Assembly (NCBI RefSeq): GCF_003121295.1
Contig: NZ_PHNC01000008.1
Location: 186,001-250,000 of the forward strand
DNA: 64,000 nucleotides
Direction: 5' to 3'
From: Streptomyces orinoci
GTDB taxonomy: Bacteria > Actinomycetota > Actinomycetes > Streptomycetales > Streptomycetaceae
In this document: piece by piece, positions 12,589-21,112 of the stretch
Layout: every line of letters starts with the position of its first letter
Numbering within the stretch: position 1 is the stretch's first letter
The notes under the pieces: generated by a model
Told to the model about the DNA's origin: nothing
Database searches by the model: none
The model's input: the letters and a program-made list of their open reading frames with translations, nothing else
Position numbers and translations under genes: made by a program

Positions 12589-13116
12589 GTGAGTACGTCG
12601 AAGGACCCGCACGCCTTTCCCATAGCCGCGGTACTGCCGCGTGCGCAGGCCGGGGACCGGCAGGCCATGAACGATCTGCTGGGGCACATCGCCCCCTTTG
12701 TCGGCCGGCTGTGCCTGCCCATTGCCCGCGGGCACAGCTCCGACGCCGCCCAGGAGGCGATGCTCGCCATCTACCGGGGCATCAGGGGCCTCAGGGAGCC
12801 CACCGCCTTCTACGGCTGGGTCAAGGCGGTCACCGTGCGGGAGGCTGTCCGTACCTCCCGGCGCATGGACCGGGCGCCGGCCGACGGCCTGCCCGAAGTC
12901 GCCCAGGACGCCGGGTCGCTGGACCGGGTGCATATCACCGATGTGCTGGACCGGCTCTCCGACCAGCACCGGGAGGTGCTGACCCTGCGCGCCGTCTACG
13001 GCATGAACGAGCAGGAGATGGCGGCGACCCTGGCGCTGCCGGTGGGCACCGTCCGCTCCCGGCTGCACCGCGCCCGCCGCCACTTCCAGGACGCCTGGCA
13101 TCCCCGGTCCGCGTAG
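12589..13116 (+). CDS. ECF-type RNA polymerase sigma factor, AntA-like
   Basis: 175 residues. A sigma-2-like region (about 22-85: AAQEAMLAIYRGIRG, FYGWVKAVTVREAVR) and a sigma-4 region (about 115-165: LSDQHREVLTLRAVYGMNEQ, GTVRSRLHRARR) are visible, with no anti-sigma partner next to it. GTG 12589 is chosen because GGGAG lies about 8 nt upstream and the length then fits small ECF factors; the longer frame from 12463 adds a Pro-rich stretch. Antimycin clusters encode an orphan ECF factor, AntA, of nearly this length, beside or divergent from the NRPS gene, that switches on starter-unit genes. The protein ends in Ser-Ala; AntA ends in Ala-Ala, a reported ClpXP signal. The role in this cluster is inference. 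Confidence 0.8.
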   Translation: MSTSKDPHAFPIAAVLPRAQAGDRQAMNDLLGHIAPFVGRLCLPIARGHSSDAAQEAMLAIYRGIRGLREPTAFYGWVKAVTVREAVRTSRRMDRAPADGLPEVAQDAGSLDRVHITDVLDRLSDQHREVLTLRAVYGMNEQEMAATLALPVGTVRSRLHRARRHFQDAWHPRSA

Positions 13117-13257
13117 CGGAGCGTCACCGGCTGGAAGGCGTGCTGGACGGACCAGCCGATATGATCATAAGGTGGGGTATGTCCGGTCCAGTGCCCCGCG
13201 GCTGACGCCCCACCAGGGCAGGCCGTGGGTGCCCACGTTCACGGAAGGCGTCCCCCG

Positions 13258-14625
13258 ATGTCACGGCCCCGACACCCCCTGGCGCAATTACGTGCCCTGA
13301 CCGGCGACACCCAGCTCTCCTACGCGGAGCTCGTCGCCGACACCCATGAGGCACTCGGCTTCGGAAAGCTTCACCGACGTCGTGAGAAGGTCTCCCGCTG
13401 GGAGACCCAGGGCATACCCCCCGACCTCAATACCCAGCTCTCCATAGCCCATATCCACCAGGTGCCCGAGGAGGAGGTGCAGCGCCTGGGCTGGCCGCAC
13501 TGGCTGCGGCTGGGCACCGCCGCCGCCTCCCGCGCCGCCCGCTCCCGCACCCATGAGGAAACCGTGGAGGCGGTACGGGACAAGGAACGCCCCATTGTCC
13601 GGCTGGCCCACTACCGGCTCGCGGTCACCGGCCCCGCCCTGGCCTCCTTCCTCCGGGAGACCATCGCCACCGTCACCGGCCCCGGCCCCTCGCCCGCCGA
13701 GGGCAAACTGCCGCTGACCCCCGAGGCCGTCGGCGTGGTCGAGGACCGCTCCCGCCAGCTGTACGCCCTGGTCCCGGCCGTCAACCCGGTCACCCTCTAC
13801 CGGGTCGCCCGCGCCGAATACGCCCTCACCAGCGCCCTGCTGGCGGACAGCGGATACGACGCCGGGACCGGCACCCGGCTGCTCCTGGTCACCGCCCGCA
13901 TCGCCCACCTCTGCGGGCTGATCAGCAAATGCCTGGGGGAGGAGGTCCGGGCCGAGCGCTACTATCTGGCCGCCGCCCGCGCCGCCGCCCGGGCCGGCTG
14001 TGCCCCCACCGTCTCCGCCTGCCTGGCCGACCTGGCCTGGAGCCATATCGACGCCGGGGAACCACAGGAGGCGCTCACCATCATCGACGCGGCCCGTATC
14101 GTCACCCCCCAGCCGCCCCCCGCGCTGGCCGCCGTCCTGCACAGCCACGCCGCCCGCGGGCACGCCCGGCGCGGCGAGATCATCGCCGCCGCCCGCGCCC
14201 TGGACCGCGCCGCCGCGGCCCTGGACGCCGCCCCCGCCGACGCGAGCCACGGCCCGTCCCCGGTCTGCGACCCGGTGGACGAGCGCTGGCTGGCCGTCGC
14301 CGCCGGCCGCGCCTGGCTGGACGCGGGCCAGCCCAAACGGGCCCTGGAACACTTCACCCCGCTGCTGGGCGACCCACCGCGCCCCGCCGCCGGACCGTCC
14401 CGCCCCACCCTGCTGGCCGCCCGCGACCTGCTGGCCGTGGTCGATGCCCAACTCGCCCTGAACGACACCGAGTCGGCGGTGCGCACCGCCCGGCGGGCAA
14501 TGGCCCTGTTCGACCGGGTGCCGGCCTGCCTGGTCGCCCAGTACCGGCGGCGCTTCGCGCCCTTCACAGAGGCGCAGGAGGTACGTGACCTGATGGCCTT
14601 CCTGGCCGGGATCCCGGCGATCTGA
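13258..14625 (+). CDS. HTH-domain regulator with TPR-like C-terminal region
   Basis: 455 residues. The N-terminal 75 residues resemble an atypical XRE-type helix-turn-helix (LSYAELVADTHEALGFGK, REKVSRWETQGIPP). The rest is Ala/Leu-rich helical sequence with TPR-like repeats (RYYLAAARAAARAG, GEPQEALTIIDAARI, GQPKRALEHFTPLL). ATG 13258 has GGAAGG 8 nt upstream. Proteins of this design in Streptomyces are usually annotated as transcriptional regulators with tetratricopeptide repeats; ligand and targets are unknown. It follows the sigma gene in the same direction after 141 nt, so it could mark the edge of the NRPS cluster or be unrelated. Confidence 0.7.
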   Translation: MSRPRHPLAQLRALTGDTQLSYAELVADTHEALGFGKLHRRREKVSRWETQGIPPDLNTQLSIAHIHQVPEEEVQRLGWPHWLRLGTAAASRAARSRTHEETVEAVRDKERPIVRLAHYRLAVTGPALASFLRETIATVTGPGPSPAEGKLPLTPEAVGVVEDRSRQLYALVPAVNPVTLYRVARAEYALTSALLADSGYDAGTGTRLLLVTARIAHLCGLISKCLGEEVRAERYYLAAARAAARAGCAPTVSACLADLAWSHIDAGEPQEALTIIDAARIVTPQPPPALAAVLHSHAARGHARRGEIIAAARALDRAAAALDAAPADASHGPSPVCDPVDERWLAVAAGRAWLDAGQPKRALEHFTPLLGDPPRPAAGPSRPTLLAARDLLAVVDAQLALNDTESAVRTARRAMALFDRVPACLVAQYRRRFAPFTEAQEVRDLMAFLAGIPAI

Positions 14626-14707
14626 GCGCGGCCGTGCCGCTGGGCAATGTCTGACGGCTCATGGGCCGTGCCGTCGCTGGGTCGCGTATCACGTGCGGGC
14701 CGTCGGC

Positions 14708-14773
14708 GGCTGGTCGCGCCCACGCGGCGGAGCCGCACGATGCAGCCGCCCCGCGCCCCTGACGGGGCGCCCC
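14708..14773 (+). repeat. Dispersed palindromic repeat, copy 1
   Basis: Contains the hairpin GCGGC-GGA-GCCGC and a second one, GCGCCCC-TGAC-GGGGCGC. It lies between the convergent ends of the HTH/TPR gene and the Pth2-like gene, so it may act as a bidirectional terminator. Other copies are at 16393-16457, 45508-45575, 46552-46592 and 46667-46730. Confidence 0.85.
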
Positions 14774-14799
14774 AAGAGCCATCAGGCAGGCCCCTGGCC

Positions 14800-15519
14800 C
14801 TAGCGCCCGCGCAGGGCGGGGTGATCCGCGACCACGGTCATCGAACCCGGGTCGATCTCGGTGAAGCCCGCGTCCCGGACGACCGGCAGCCCGCTGCCGG
14901 TCAGCTCCGCCCACCGCTCGCGGGGCGCGGTGCGCACCGCCAGCGCGTAGCCCGCCGCCCGCCAGGCGGCCCGCCCGGCCTGGTCCAGCGCCCACCAGGC
15001 CAGCTGGGCACCGTGCCCGGCCTGGGCCATGGCCTTGCCGGCCGACATCTCCAGCGCCGGGTTGAGCCACAGCACCGGCCGCCCCTGCTCCGGAGCGGCG
15101 GGCGGCCCGGGATCATCCAGCTCGGTGCCCGAGACCTGGAGCTTGACCAGCTCCCTGGGCCAGCCGTCCAGGGGCACCGGCGGGAAGACCCGCACCTCGG
15201 CGGCGGCGCCGGTCACGGTGATCCCCGGCAGCGCGGCCGCCTTGCGCCACTCGGCGCCGCGCGCCCGCCGCACCACCTTGCGGATCCGGGCGTCCTGCCA
15301 GTCGCGCACCGCCCGCGCCCACTCGCCGTCCACCCCGTCCCGGCTCAGCGACCGCTCGTCCGACAGCAGGGCGAGCACCGCCCGCGCCGCGGTCTCCAGG
15401 GCGTCGGTACGCGCCGGGGGTGCGCTCTTCTCGATGCGCACCACCAGGGGCAGCACAAACTGGGGAGCGGCGTCCCGGGGGTCGGCGGTGAGCTGGGCGG
15501 CGGTGTCCGGACTGGTCAT
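14800..15519 (-). CDS. Pth2-family peptidyl-tRNA hydrolase-like protein
   Basis: 239 residues. The recognisable part is the C-terminal half: NPALEMSAGKAMAQAGHGAQ resembles the conserved SxGKxxAQxxHA core of archaeal/eukaryotic-type peptidyl-tRNA hydrolase Pth2, which recycles peptidyl-tRNA. The N-terminal half (IEKSAPPARTDALETAARAV) is an actinomycete-specific extension. It is about twice the size of archaeal Pth2. Whether it hydrolyses peptidyl-tRNA is not shown; bacteria normally use Pth1. It is monocistronic or heads a short minus-strand group after the deacetylase. Confidence 0.65.
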   Translation of the reverse strand: MTSPDTAAQLTADPRDAAPQFVLPLVVRIEKSAPPARTDALETAARAVLALLSDERSLSRDGVDGEWARAVRDWQDARIRKVVRRARGAEWRKAAALPGITVTGAAAEVRVFPPVPLDGWPRELVKLQVSGTELDDPGPPAAPEQGRPVLWLNPALEMSAGKAMAQAGHGAQLAWWALDQAGRAAWRAAGYALAVRTAPRERWAELTGSGLPVVRDAGFTEIDPGSMTVVADHPALRGR

Positions 15520-15562
15520 CCGTCCAGTCTGCCAGCAGCCCCGCGACCGCCCCGCGGCCCGG

Positions 15563-16426
15563 TCAGCGGCCGCCGATCAGGTCCGAGACCCGCACCAGCC
15601 GGTAGCCGCGGGCGCGCAGCCGGGGCACCACGGTACGCACCGCGGCCTCGGTGGCGGGCGCCGCGCTGTGGGTACAGTGCATCACCACCACCGAGCCCGG
15701 ACGCGCCTTGGCCAGCACCTCCTCGGCCACCGGGCCGGGGCGTCCGGCGAAGGCGTCGCCGCTGATCACATCCCACTGCACGGCGGTCACCTGGACCGGG
15801 CCCAGGGCCTTGAGCACCGCGTCGTCATAACAGCCGCCCGGAAAGCGGAAGTAGGGCACGGTGTGCCGCACTCCGGCCCGCCGGAAGGCATCGAAGGCAC
15901 GCTCCACATCGTCCCGGACGGCGCCGGTGGAGACCTTGGGCAGGCCATAGCAGGGGGTGGCGAAGGCATGGTGGCTGTAGGAGTGGTTGGCCACCTCGAA
16001 CAGCGGGTCCGCGCCTATGGACTTGGCCTCGTCCGGATACTGGTCGGCCCATCTGCCGGTCATAAAGATGGTGGCCGGAACCTTCAACTGCCTCAGCGTG
16101 GCGATGAGTTCGGGATTGTCGAACCGCTCACCGCGGGCGGCGCGCCCGCCCTCGTCCGCGGTCATATCGGCGTCGAAGGTGAGCGCGATGAGCTTGGCCC
16201 CGCGCTTGCCGTGCGCAAAGACCGGGGTGGTGCCGTCCGCTTTCGGCGGGAGGGTGGGTATGGGGGTGGCGCTCGGCGAGGCGGGGGGTGCGGCCGCGCT
16301 GTGGGTGGGGGCGGACTTGGACGCGGCCCCGCCGCCACCGCAGCCCGTCGCCGCGAGCACACAGCCCACGACAAGCGCTGCCGCGCGTTTCAGGGGTGCC
16401 CCGTAAGGGGCGCGGGGCTGATACAT
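15563..16426 (-). CDS. Polysaccharide deacetylase (CE4/NodB) lipoprotein
   Basis: About 287 residues from ATG 16426. N-terminal signal KRAAALVVGCVLAATGC looks like a lipoprotein signal, followed by a Ser/Ala/Pro linker. The NodB fold motifs are present: LTFDAD (metal-binding Asp), HSYSHH, RFPGGCYD, GDAF and VVMHCTHS. Such enzymes remove N-acetyl groups from peptidoglycan or other amino-sugar polymers outside the cell. The first dozen codons (encoding PRAPYGAP) are made of the dispersed repeat 16393-16457, so the translation start has been captured from, or is obscured by, that element. No good Shine-Dalgarno site is seen. Confidence 0.8.
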   Translation of the reverse strand: MYQPRAPYGAPLKRAAALVVGCVLAATGCGGGGAASKSAPTHSAAAPPASPSATPIPTLPPKADGTTPVFAHGKRGAKLIALTFDADMTADEGGRAARGERFDNPELIATLRQLKVPATIFMTGRWADQYPDEAKSIGADPLFEVANHSYSHHAFATPCYGLPKVSTGAVRDDVERAFDAFRRAGVRHTVPYFRFPGGCYDDAVLKALGPVQVTAVQWDVISGDAFAGRPGPVAEEVLAKARPGSVVVMHCTHSAAPATEAAVRTVVPRLRARGYRLVRVSDLIGGR

Positions 16427-16457
16427 ATGCGGCTCCGCCGCGTGGGCGCGACCAGCC
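16393..16457 (-). repeat. Dispersed palindromic repeat, copy 2, overlapping a gene start
   Basis: Inverted orientation relative to copy 1. It contains GGGGTGCCCCGTAAGGGGCG and GCGGCTCCGCCGC. It lies between zapE and the deacetylase gene on the same strand and supplies the apparent deacetylase ATG and first codons. Confidence 0.85.
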
Positions 16458-16485
16458 ACCGACGGCCCCCACCCGAACCGCACCG

Positions 16486-17583
16486 CTACCCCTCCACCAA
16501 CCGCCGCGAATCCCGCGCCAGCGCCGTAAGCCGCGAAATAGCCCGGAAGTACTTCTTCCGGTAACCCCCCCGCAGCATCTCCTCGCTGAACAGCGCGTCA
16601 AACGGCCGCCCCGAGGCCACCACCGGCACCTCACGGTCGTAGAGCCGGTCCGCCAGCACCACCAGCCGCAGCGCCGTGGACTGGTCCGGCACCGGCTCCA
16701 CTCCGGTCAGGCACACCGCCCGTACCCCGTCGCACATGGCCCCGTACCGGCTGGGGTGCACCTTGGACAGATGCCCCAGCAGCCCGGGGAAGTCGTCCAG
16801 CGAGGCGCCCGCGACCGAGTGCGCCACCCGCTTGACCGTCTCGTCCTCGTACGGATCCGGGGCCTGCGGCAGCCCCCGGTGCCGGTAGTCCTCGCCGTCG
16901 ATCCGCAGCGGGCGGAAGTGCGCGGACAGGCCCTGGATCTCGCGCAGGAAGTCCGCTGCCGCGAACCGGCCCTCGCCCAGCTTGCCCGGCAGTGTGTTGG
17001 AGGTGGCGGCCAGCGCCACCCCCGCCTCCACCAGCCTGGCCAGCAGGCTGGAGACCAGCACCGTGTCGCCCGGGTCGTCCAGCTCGAACTCGTCGATGCA
17101 CAGCAGCCGGTGGCCGCTGAGCGTCTGCACCGTCTGCTGGAAGCCCAGCGCCCCCACCAGATTGGTCAGCTCCACAAAGGTGCCGAAGGCCTTGCGCTCC
17201 GGCGGCGCCTGGGTGGCGTGCCACAGCGAGGCCAGCAGATGCGTCTTGCCCACGCCATAGCCGCCGTCCAGGTAGACGCCGCGCGGCCCGGCGGCCGCGG
17301 CCGCCTTGGGCTCGCGCCGGAACCAGCGCCTGCGCCCGGCCCCGTCCGCCGCCGCGCCGCCGCCCAGGCCGGCCGCGAAGGCGTCCAGCACCCGCACCGC
17401 CTCGGTCTGGCTGGGCTGGTTGGGGTCGGGCAGATAGGTGTCGAACCGGACCGAGTCGAAGCGCGGCGGCGGCACCAGCTCGGCGACCAGGCGGTCGGCC
17501 GGTACCTGGGGGGCGCGCGAGGTCAGCGCTATCGGTCCCTGGTCGGAGGGACCGGCTCCTGAGAGTGATGCGGTGGAGGACAC
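16486..17583 (-). CDS. zapE: ZapE/AFG1-type ATPase
   Basis: 365 residues. Walker A GGYGVGKTHLL (about 100-110) and Walker B LLCIDEFEL, followed by the SNTLPGKLGEGRF sensor region and the C-terminal DALFSEEMLRGGYRKKYFRA block typical of AFG1/ZapE proteins. In Escherichia coli ZapE is an ATPase that associates with the divisome; in mitochondria AFG1 assists protein quality control. The role in Streptomyces is not established. It is divergent from the RibD-C gene, with 70 nt between starts. Confidence 0.9.
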   Translation of the reverse strand: MSSTASLSGAGPSDQGPIALTSRAPQVPADRLVAELVPPPRFDSVRFDTYLPDPNQPSQTEAVRVLDAFAAGLGGGAAADGAGRRRWFRREPKAAAAAGPRGVYLDGGYGVGKTHLLASLWHATQAPPERKAFGTFVELTNLVGALGFQQTVQTLSGHRLLCIDEFELDDPGDTVLVSSLLARLVEAGVALAATSNTLPGKLGEGRFAAADFLREIQGLSAHFRPLRIDGEDYRHRGLPQAPDPYEDETVKRVAHSVAGASLDDFPGLLGHLSKVHPSRYGAMCDGVRAVCLTGVEPVPDQSTALRLVVLADRLYDREVPVVASGRPFDALFSEEMLRGGYRKKYFRAISRLTALARDSRRLVEG

Positions 17584-17653
17584 AACGCTCCAGGGTAGTG
17601 CGTAAAAGCTGACCCGCCGCCCGGAGCGGGGCGAGGCATGTCACACTGCGGCC

Positions 17654-18433
17654 ATGCGACGCCTGTTCCCGTCCCCGGCCCCTGCCACCGCCGCCGATTT
17701 CGAGGACCGTGAATGGGGGCTGGACGAACTGGCGGACGCCTACGCCTACCCCGACACCACCGAGGACGGTCATGGCTGGCTGCGCGCCAACATGGTCTCC
17801 TCGCTGGACGGCGCGGCCCACCACGAGGGCCGCTCCCAGCCGCTGTCCTGCCCCGCCGATATGCGGATCTTCGGCACCCTGCGCGGCCTGGCCGACGCGG
17901 TGGTGGTGGGCGCGGAGACGGCGCGGCAGGAGGGCTACCGGCCGGCCAGGGCCCGGGAGGCGTTCGCCGCCGCCCGGGCGGCGCGCGGCCAGGGGCCCGC
18001 GCCGGTGATCGCGGTGGTGAGCGCCGGGCTCGACCTGGACTTCGGTCTTCCGCTGTTCACCGAACCGCTGGTGCCCACCATCGTGCTGACCGGCTCCGCC
18101 GCCCCCGCGGACCGGCTGGACCGGGCCCGTAAAAGCGGCGCCGAGGTGATCGTCTGCGGTGAGGGGCGGATGGTGGACGTCCGGCGGATACCGGCCGTGC
18201 TGGCCGGGCGCGGCCTGACCAGGCTGCTCACCGAGGGCGGGCCCAAGCTGCTGGGCCAGTTCGCGGGCGCCGGGGTGCTGGACGAGCTGTGCCTGTCGCT
18301 GGCCCCGATGATCGCCGCGGGCACCGCGCCCAGGATCGCCGGCGGCCCACCGCTGCTGGTGCCCGAGCGCTTCGCACTGCGCTCGGTGCTGGAGGAGGAG
18401 GGCTTCCTCTTCACCACCTACCGAAGGATCTGA
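17654..18433 (+). CDS. RibD C-terminal-domain pyrimidine reductase family protein
   Basis: 259 residues. One RibD_C/DHFR-like domain: NMVSSLDGAAHHEGRSQPLS, GLADAVVVGAETARQEGYRP, LTRLLTEGGPKLLGQF, DELCLSLAPMIAAG. This is the fold of 5-amino-6-(5-phosphoribosylamino)uracil reductase, but the deaminase domain of RibD is absent. Stand-alone versions are widespread in actinomycetes; the substrate is unknown and NAD(P)H is the expected cofactor. Confidence 0.85.
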   Translation: MRRLFPSPAPATAADFEDREWGLDELADAYAYPDTTEDGHGWLRANMVSSLDGAAHHEGRSQPLSCPADMRIFGTLRGLADAVVVGAETARQEGYRPARAREAFAAARAARGQGPAPVIAVVSAGLDLDFGLPLFTEPLVPTIVLTGSAAPADRLDRARKSGAEVIVCGEGRMVDVRRIPAVLAGRGLTRLLTEGGPKLLGQFAGAGVLDELCLSLAPMIAAGTAPRIAGGPPLLVPERFALRSVLEEEGFLFTTYRRI

Positions 18434-18605
18434 CAATCGGCGGAATCGCCTGTTCCGCTTGCTGCCCGCTGGGCAGACTTGACTCTGACGCTCCCCCGAG
18501 GGCAGTGGGCGCAAACAAGTCCGGATACCCGAGCCGGTTCACGGGGAGCACACGCAGGATGGTTTCTGTTGGGCCGGTGGCCCACGGAGAAGAAGGGCTC
18601 CCACC

Positions 18606-19091
18606 GTGTTCACGAGCGTATTGATGATCGAGCAGCCGCTGTCGGCGACCGATGTCGAGTTCGTCACCGGCCTGCACGACGACGACCTGTCGTTCGTGGT
18701 GCTGATGCAGCCCAGAGGCAGGGAGGACCGGCTGCTGCGGGCCATCGACGATGTGGCGCTCGGCGAACTGGAACAGGCCGTGCACGAGGCGGACGAGCCG
18801 GAGGGCGAGGAGGCGCTGCGGCCCGCCGCGCTCGCCCTGGAGCACTCGCTGCGCGCCCTGCGGGAGGCGGGCTGTGAGGCGGTGGGCCAGATCATCGACG
18901 ACCATCCGCTGGACCTGCTGCGCTCGGTGGTGGAACAGACCCATGCCGACGAGGTGATCGTGCTCACCGCCCCGCACCTGGTGGAGGAGTTCTTCCACCG
19001 CGACTGGGCGTCCAGGGCCCGGCACAAGGTGGGCGTCCCGGTGCTCAAGCTCTACGCCCACAACGACGAGGAGCCCGCGCAGGCCGGCTGA
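18606..19091 (+). CDS. Conserved actinobacterial protein, universal-stress-like fold
   Basis: 161 residues from GTG 18606. Alternating beta/alpha pattern with LSFVVLMQPRG, AVGQIIDDHPLDLLRSVVE and DEVIVLTAPHLVEEFFHRDW, then RARHKVGVPVLKLYAHN. The layout resembles a HUP/universal-stress domain, but I cannot assign a function. Streptomyces relatives have, as far as I recall, been labelled indole-3-glycerol phosphate synthase, which this sequence does not support: there is no TIM-barrel length or motif. It sits 172 nt after the RibD-C gene. Confidence 0.7.
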   Translation: MFTSVLMIEQPLSATDVEFVTGLHDDDLSFVVLMQPRGREDRLLRAIDDVALGELEQAVHEADEPEGEEALRPAALALEHSLRALREAGCEAVGQIIDDHPLDLLRSVVEQTHADEVIVLTAPHLVEEFFHRDWASRARHKVGVPVLKLYAHNDEEPAQAG

Positions 19092-19104
19092 GCGCCCGCT
19101 GCCG

Positions 19105-19830
19105 TCAGCTCAGCCGGCCGTCGGTCATGGTCAGCACCCGGGCGGCCCGGCCGGCCGCCCGGCGGTCATGGGTGACCAGTACGGTCGCGGTGCCGTGCCG
19201 CCGGGTCACCTCGGTCAGCAACTCCACTACCTGCTCCCCGCGTTGACGGTCCAGCGCCGAGGTCGGCTCGTCCACCAGCAGCACGGACGGTCCGCCGGTC
19301 AACGCCCGGGCGATATTGACGCGTTGCCGCTCGCCCCCCGACAACTGGTGTGGGCGGCGGTGCCACTTGCCGCTCTCCAGCCCCACCGACTCCAGCAGTT
19401 GACGCGCCCGGGGCCGGGCGGCGGCCAGACGCTCGCCACGCAGCCGGGCCACCGCCAGCAGTTGCTCCTCGGCCGTCAACGAGGGGAGCAGATTGGCCTG
19501 TTGGAACACAATCCCGATCCGCTCCCGGCGCAGCCGGGTGCGCTGCCGGGCGCTGAGCGTGCTGACGTCCACCCCGGCAACGGCCACCCGCCCGGAGTCC
19601 GCGCGCAGCAGGGTGGCCGCCACCGCCAGCAGACTGGACTTCCCGGACCCCGAGGGACCGACCACGGCGACCATCTCGCCCGCCTCGACCTCCAGGGAGA
19701 CCTGGTCCAGCGCGGTCAGCGGACGCTCACCATCGGGATAGCGGAGGGTGACACCCTCCAGACTCAGCGGGTTCCTCACGGGGTTCTCCGGTGCGGGTTC
19801 TTTCACGGCGGTATCCGGGCGGTGGGTCAT
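19105..19830 (-). CDS. ABC transporter ATP-binding protein, LolD/MacB type
   Basis: 241 residues. Walker A GPSGSGKSS, Q-loop FQQANLLPS, signature LSGGERQRVNIARAL, Walker B VLLVDEPTSALD and H-loop VTHD are all intact. It follows the FtsX-type permease by 42 nt and forms an exporter or mechanotransmission pair with it. ATG 19830 has GGAGAA nearby upstream. The cargo is not known; the divergent two-component system is a likely regulator. Confidence 0.9.
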   Translation of the reverse strand: MTHRPDTAVKEPAPENPVRNPLSLEGVTLRYPDGERPLTALDQVSLEVEAGEMVAVVGPSGSGKSSLLAVAATLLRADSGRVAVAGVDVSTLSARQRTRLRRERIGIVFQQANLLPSLTAEEQLLAVARLRGERLAAARPRARQLLESVGLESGKWHRRPHQLSGGERQRVNIARALTGGPSVLLVDEPTSALDRQRGEQVVELLTEVTRRHGTATVLVTHDRRAAGRAARVLTMTDGRLS

Positions 19831-19871
19831 GGCGTTCTCCTGGACGTTCGGCAAGGCGTGCTCCGCGGCGT

Positions 19872-20936
19872 TCACCGGGCCGCTCCCAGGGCGGTCAGCG
19901 GATCGACGGAAGTGATGCGGCGGACGGCCAGTGCCGAACCCGCCAGGCCGAGCAGCACCATGGCCACCACCGGGAGGGCCACCCCGCCCGCGTCCAGTTC
20001 GAAGGGCACCGCCCGGGCGGCCAGCCGGCCGCCCAGTGCCCCGGCCGCCCCGCCCAGCACCGTGCCCGCCAGCAGTACCGCCAGCGCCTGGGCGAGGGCG
20101 TCGCGTACCAGGTAACCCCCGCTCGCGCCAACCGCCTTGAGCACCGCGATGTCCGGGCGCCGCTGCACCGTCCACACGGTGAAGAAGGCGCCCACCACCA
20201 GGGCGCTGACCGCCAGCAGAAAGCCCTGGATCATCCGCAGGGTGCCATGCTCGGCGGCATAGCCGTCGATGCCGTCCAGCGCCTGCCCCAGGCCGACCGC
20301 CCGGGTGCCGCGGGCGGCGGGCCCGGACGGACGGCCGTCACCGGTCACCGCCAGCGCGGTGGGCTGTGGCTGGTGGGTGATCCGCTGCCAGGCGGCCAGG
20401 GTGGTCCAGGCGGCGGGCGCATGGCCGTAGCTGCGGTCGGCGGTCAGAGCGGTCACCGTCAGCCGCTCCGCCCCCACGGTGACCGCGTCGCCGACGCGCA
20501 GGCCCTGCTTGCGGGCCAGCCCCTCGCCGACCGCCAGCCCCCCGTCCCCGGGCGCGGTGCCCGAGCGCAGCGGGGGCAGCAGCCGCTCCCCGCTGCCGAA
20601 GAGGCTCACCGAGGCCGCCGTGCCCCGCGCCGTCAGCCGGTTCATGGCCACCCCGAAGGGCTCCGCCGCCGTCACCCCCGCCGCGGCGCGCCAGGCCGCG
20701 GCCTGGCGCCGGTCCACCGTGCTGTTGGTGAAGGACACCTCCGGCGTGGCCCCCTGCGGGGCGCCGAAGACGATCCGGCCGGCGGGCAGCTCGGCCACCG
20801 CCGAGGTGGCCTCCCGGGCCAGCCCGGCGGTCAGTCCATGCAGAAAGACCACCAGCAATGTGATCAGCAACACCACCGTGCCCATCAGGGCAAACCGCCC
20901 CCGGGCGAACCGGATGTCACGGAGCGCGACAAACAA
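19872..20936 (-). CDS. FtsX/MacB-type ABC transporter permease
   Basis: 354 residues from TTG 20936, chosen because GGAGGG lies 6-8 nt upstream. One N-terminal membrane segment (FALMGTVVLLITLLVVFLHG), a large extracytoplasmic domain (about 60-225), then three C-terminal membrane segments (MIQGFLLAVSALVVGAFF, ALAVLLAGTVLGGAAGAL, LPVVAMVLLGLAGSALAV). This is the FtsX/MacB arrangement. It is coupled to the ATPase gene just downstream. Confidence 0.85.
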   Translation of the reverse strand: MFVALRDIRFARGRFALMGTVVLLITLLVVFLHGLTAGLAREATSAVAELPAGRIVFGAPQGATPEVSFTNSTVDRRQAAAWRAAAGVTAAEPFGVAMNRLTARGTAASVSLFGSGERLLPPLRSGTAPGDGGLAVGEGLARKQGLRVGDAVTVGAERLTVTALTADRSYGHAPAAWTTLAAWQRITHQPQPTALAVTGDGRPSGPAARGTRAVGLGQALDGIDGYAAEHGTLRMIQGFLLAVSALVVGAFFTVWTVQRRPDIAVLKAVGASGGYLVRDALAQALAVLLAGTVLGGAAGALGGRLAARAVPFELDAGGVALPVVAMVLLGLAGSALAVRRITSVDPLTALGAAR

Positions 20937-21112
20937 CGCAAACCCTCCAGGGGTCTCGAACGACAACGCCCCCAGCCTGTCCGCTTGAACGCCGGCCGCC
21001 ATCGGGACAAGGAGCGGTCCCGGACCCGTCCGTACGGTGCACCCCGAAATCAATCGAACGGTTGACCAGAACGGAGGAAGGCACCCGCCGCCGTGCCCGT
21101 ACGCTCGATGAG

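Noticed and set aside
14652..14675. GACGGC...GCCGTC hairpin after the HTH/TPR gene as a separate terminator
   Set aside because: Only six base pairs with an 11-12 nt loop; the adjacent dispersed repeat is a better candidate.
18606..19091. Indole-3-glycerol phosphate synthase
   Set aside because: Half the needed length and no TIM-barrel or TrpC motifs, although relatives may carry that label.
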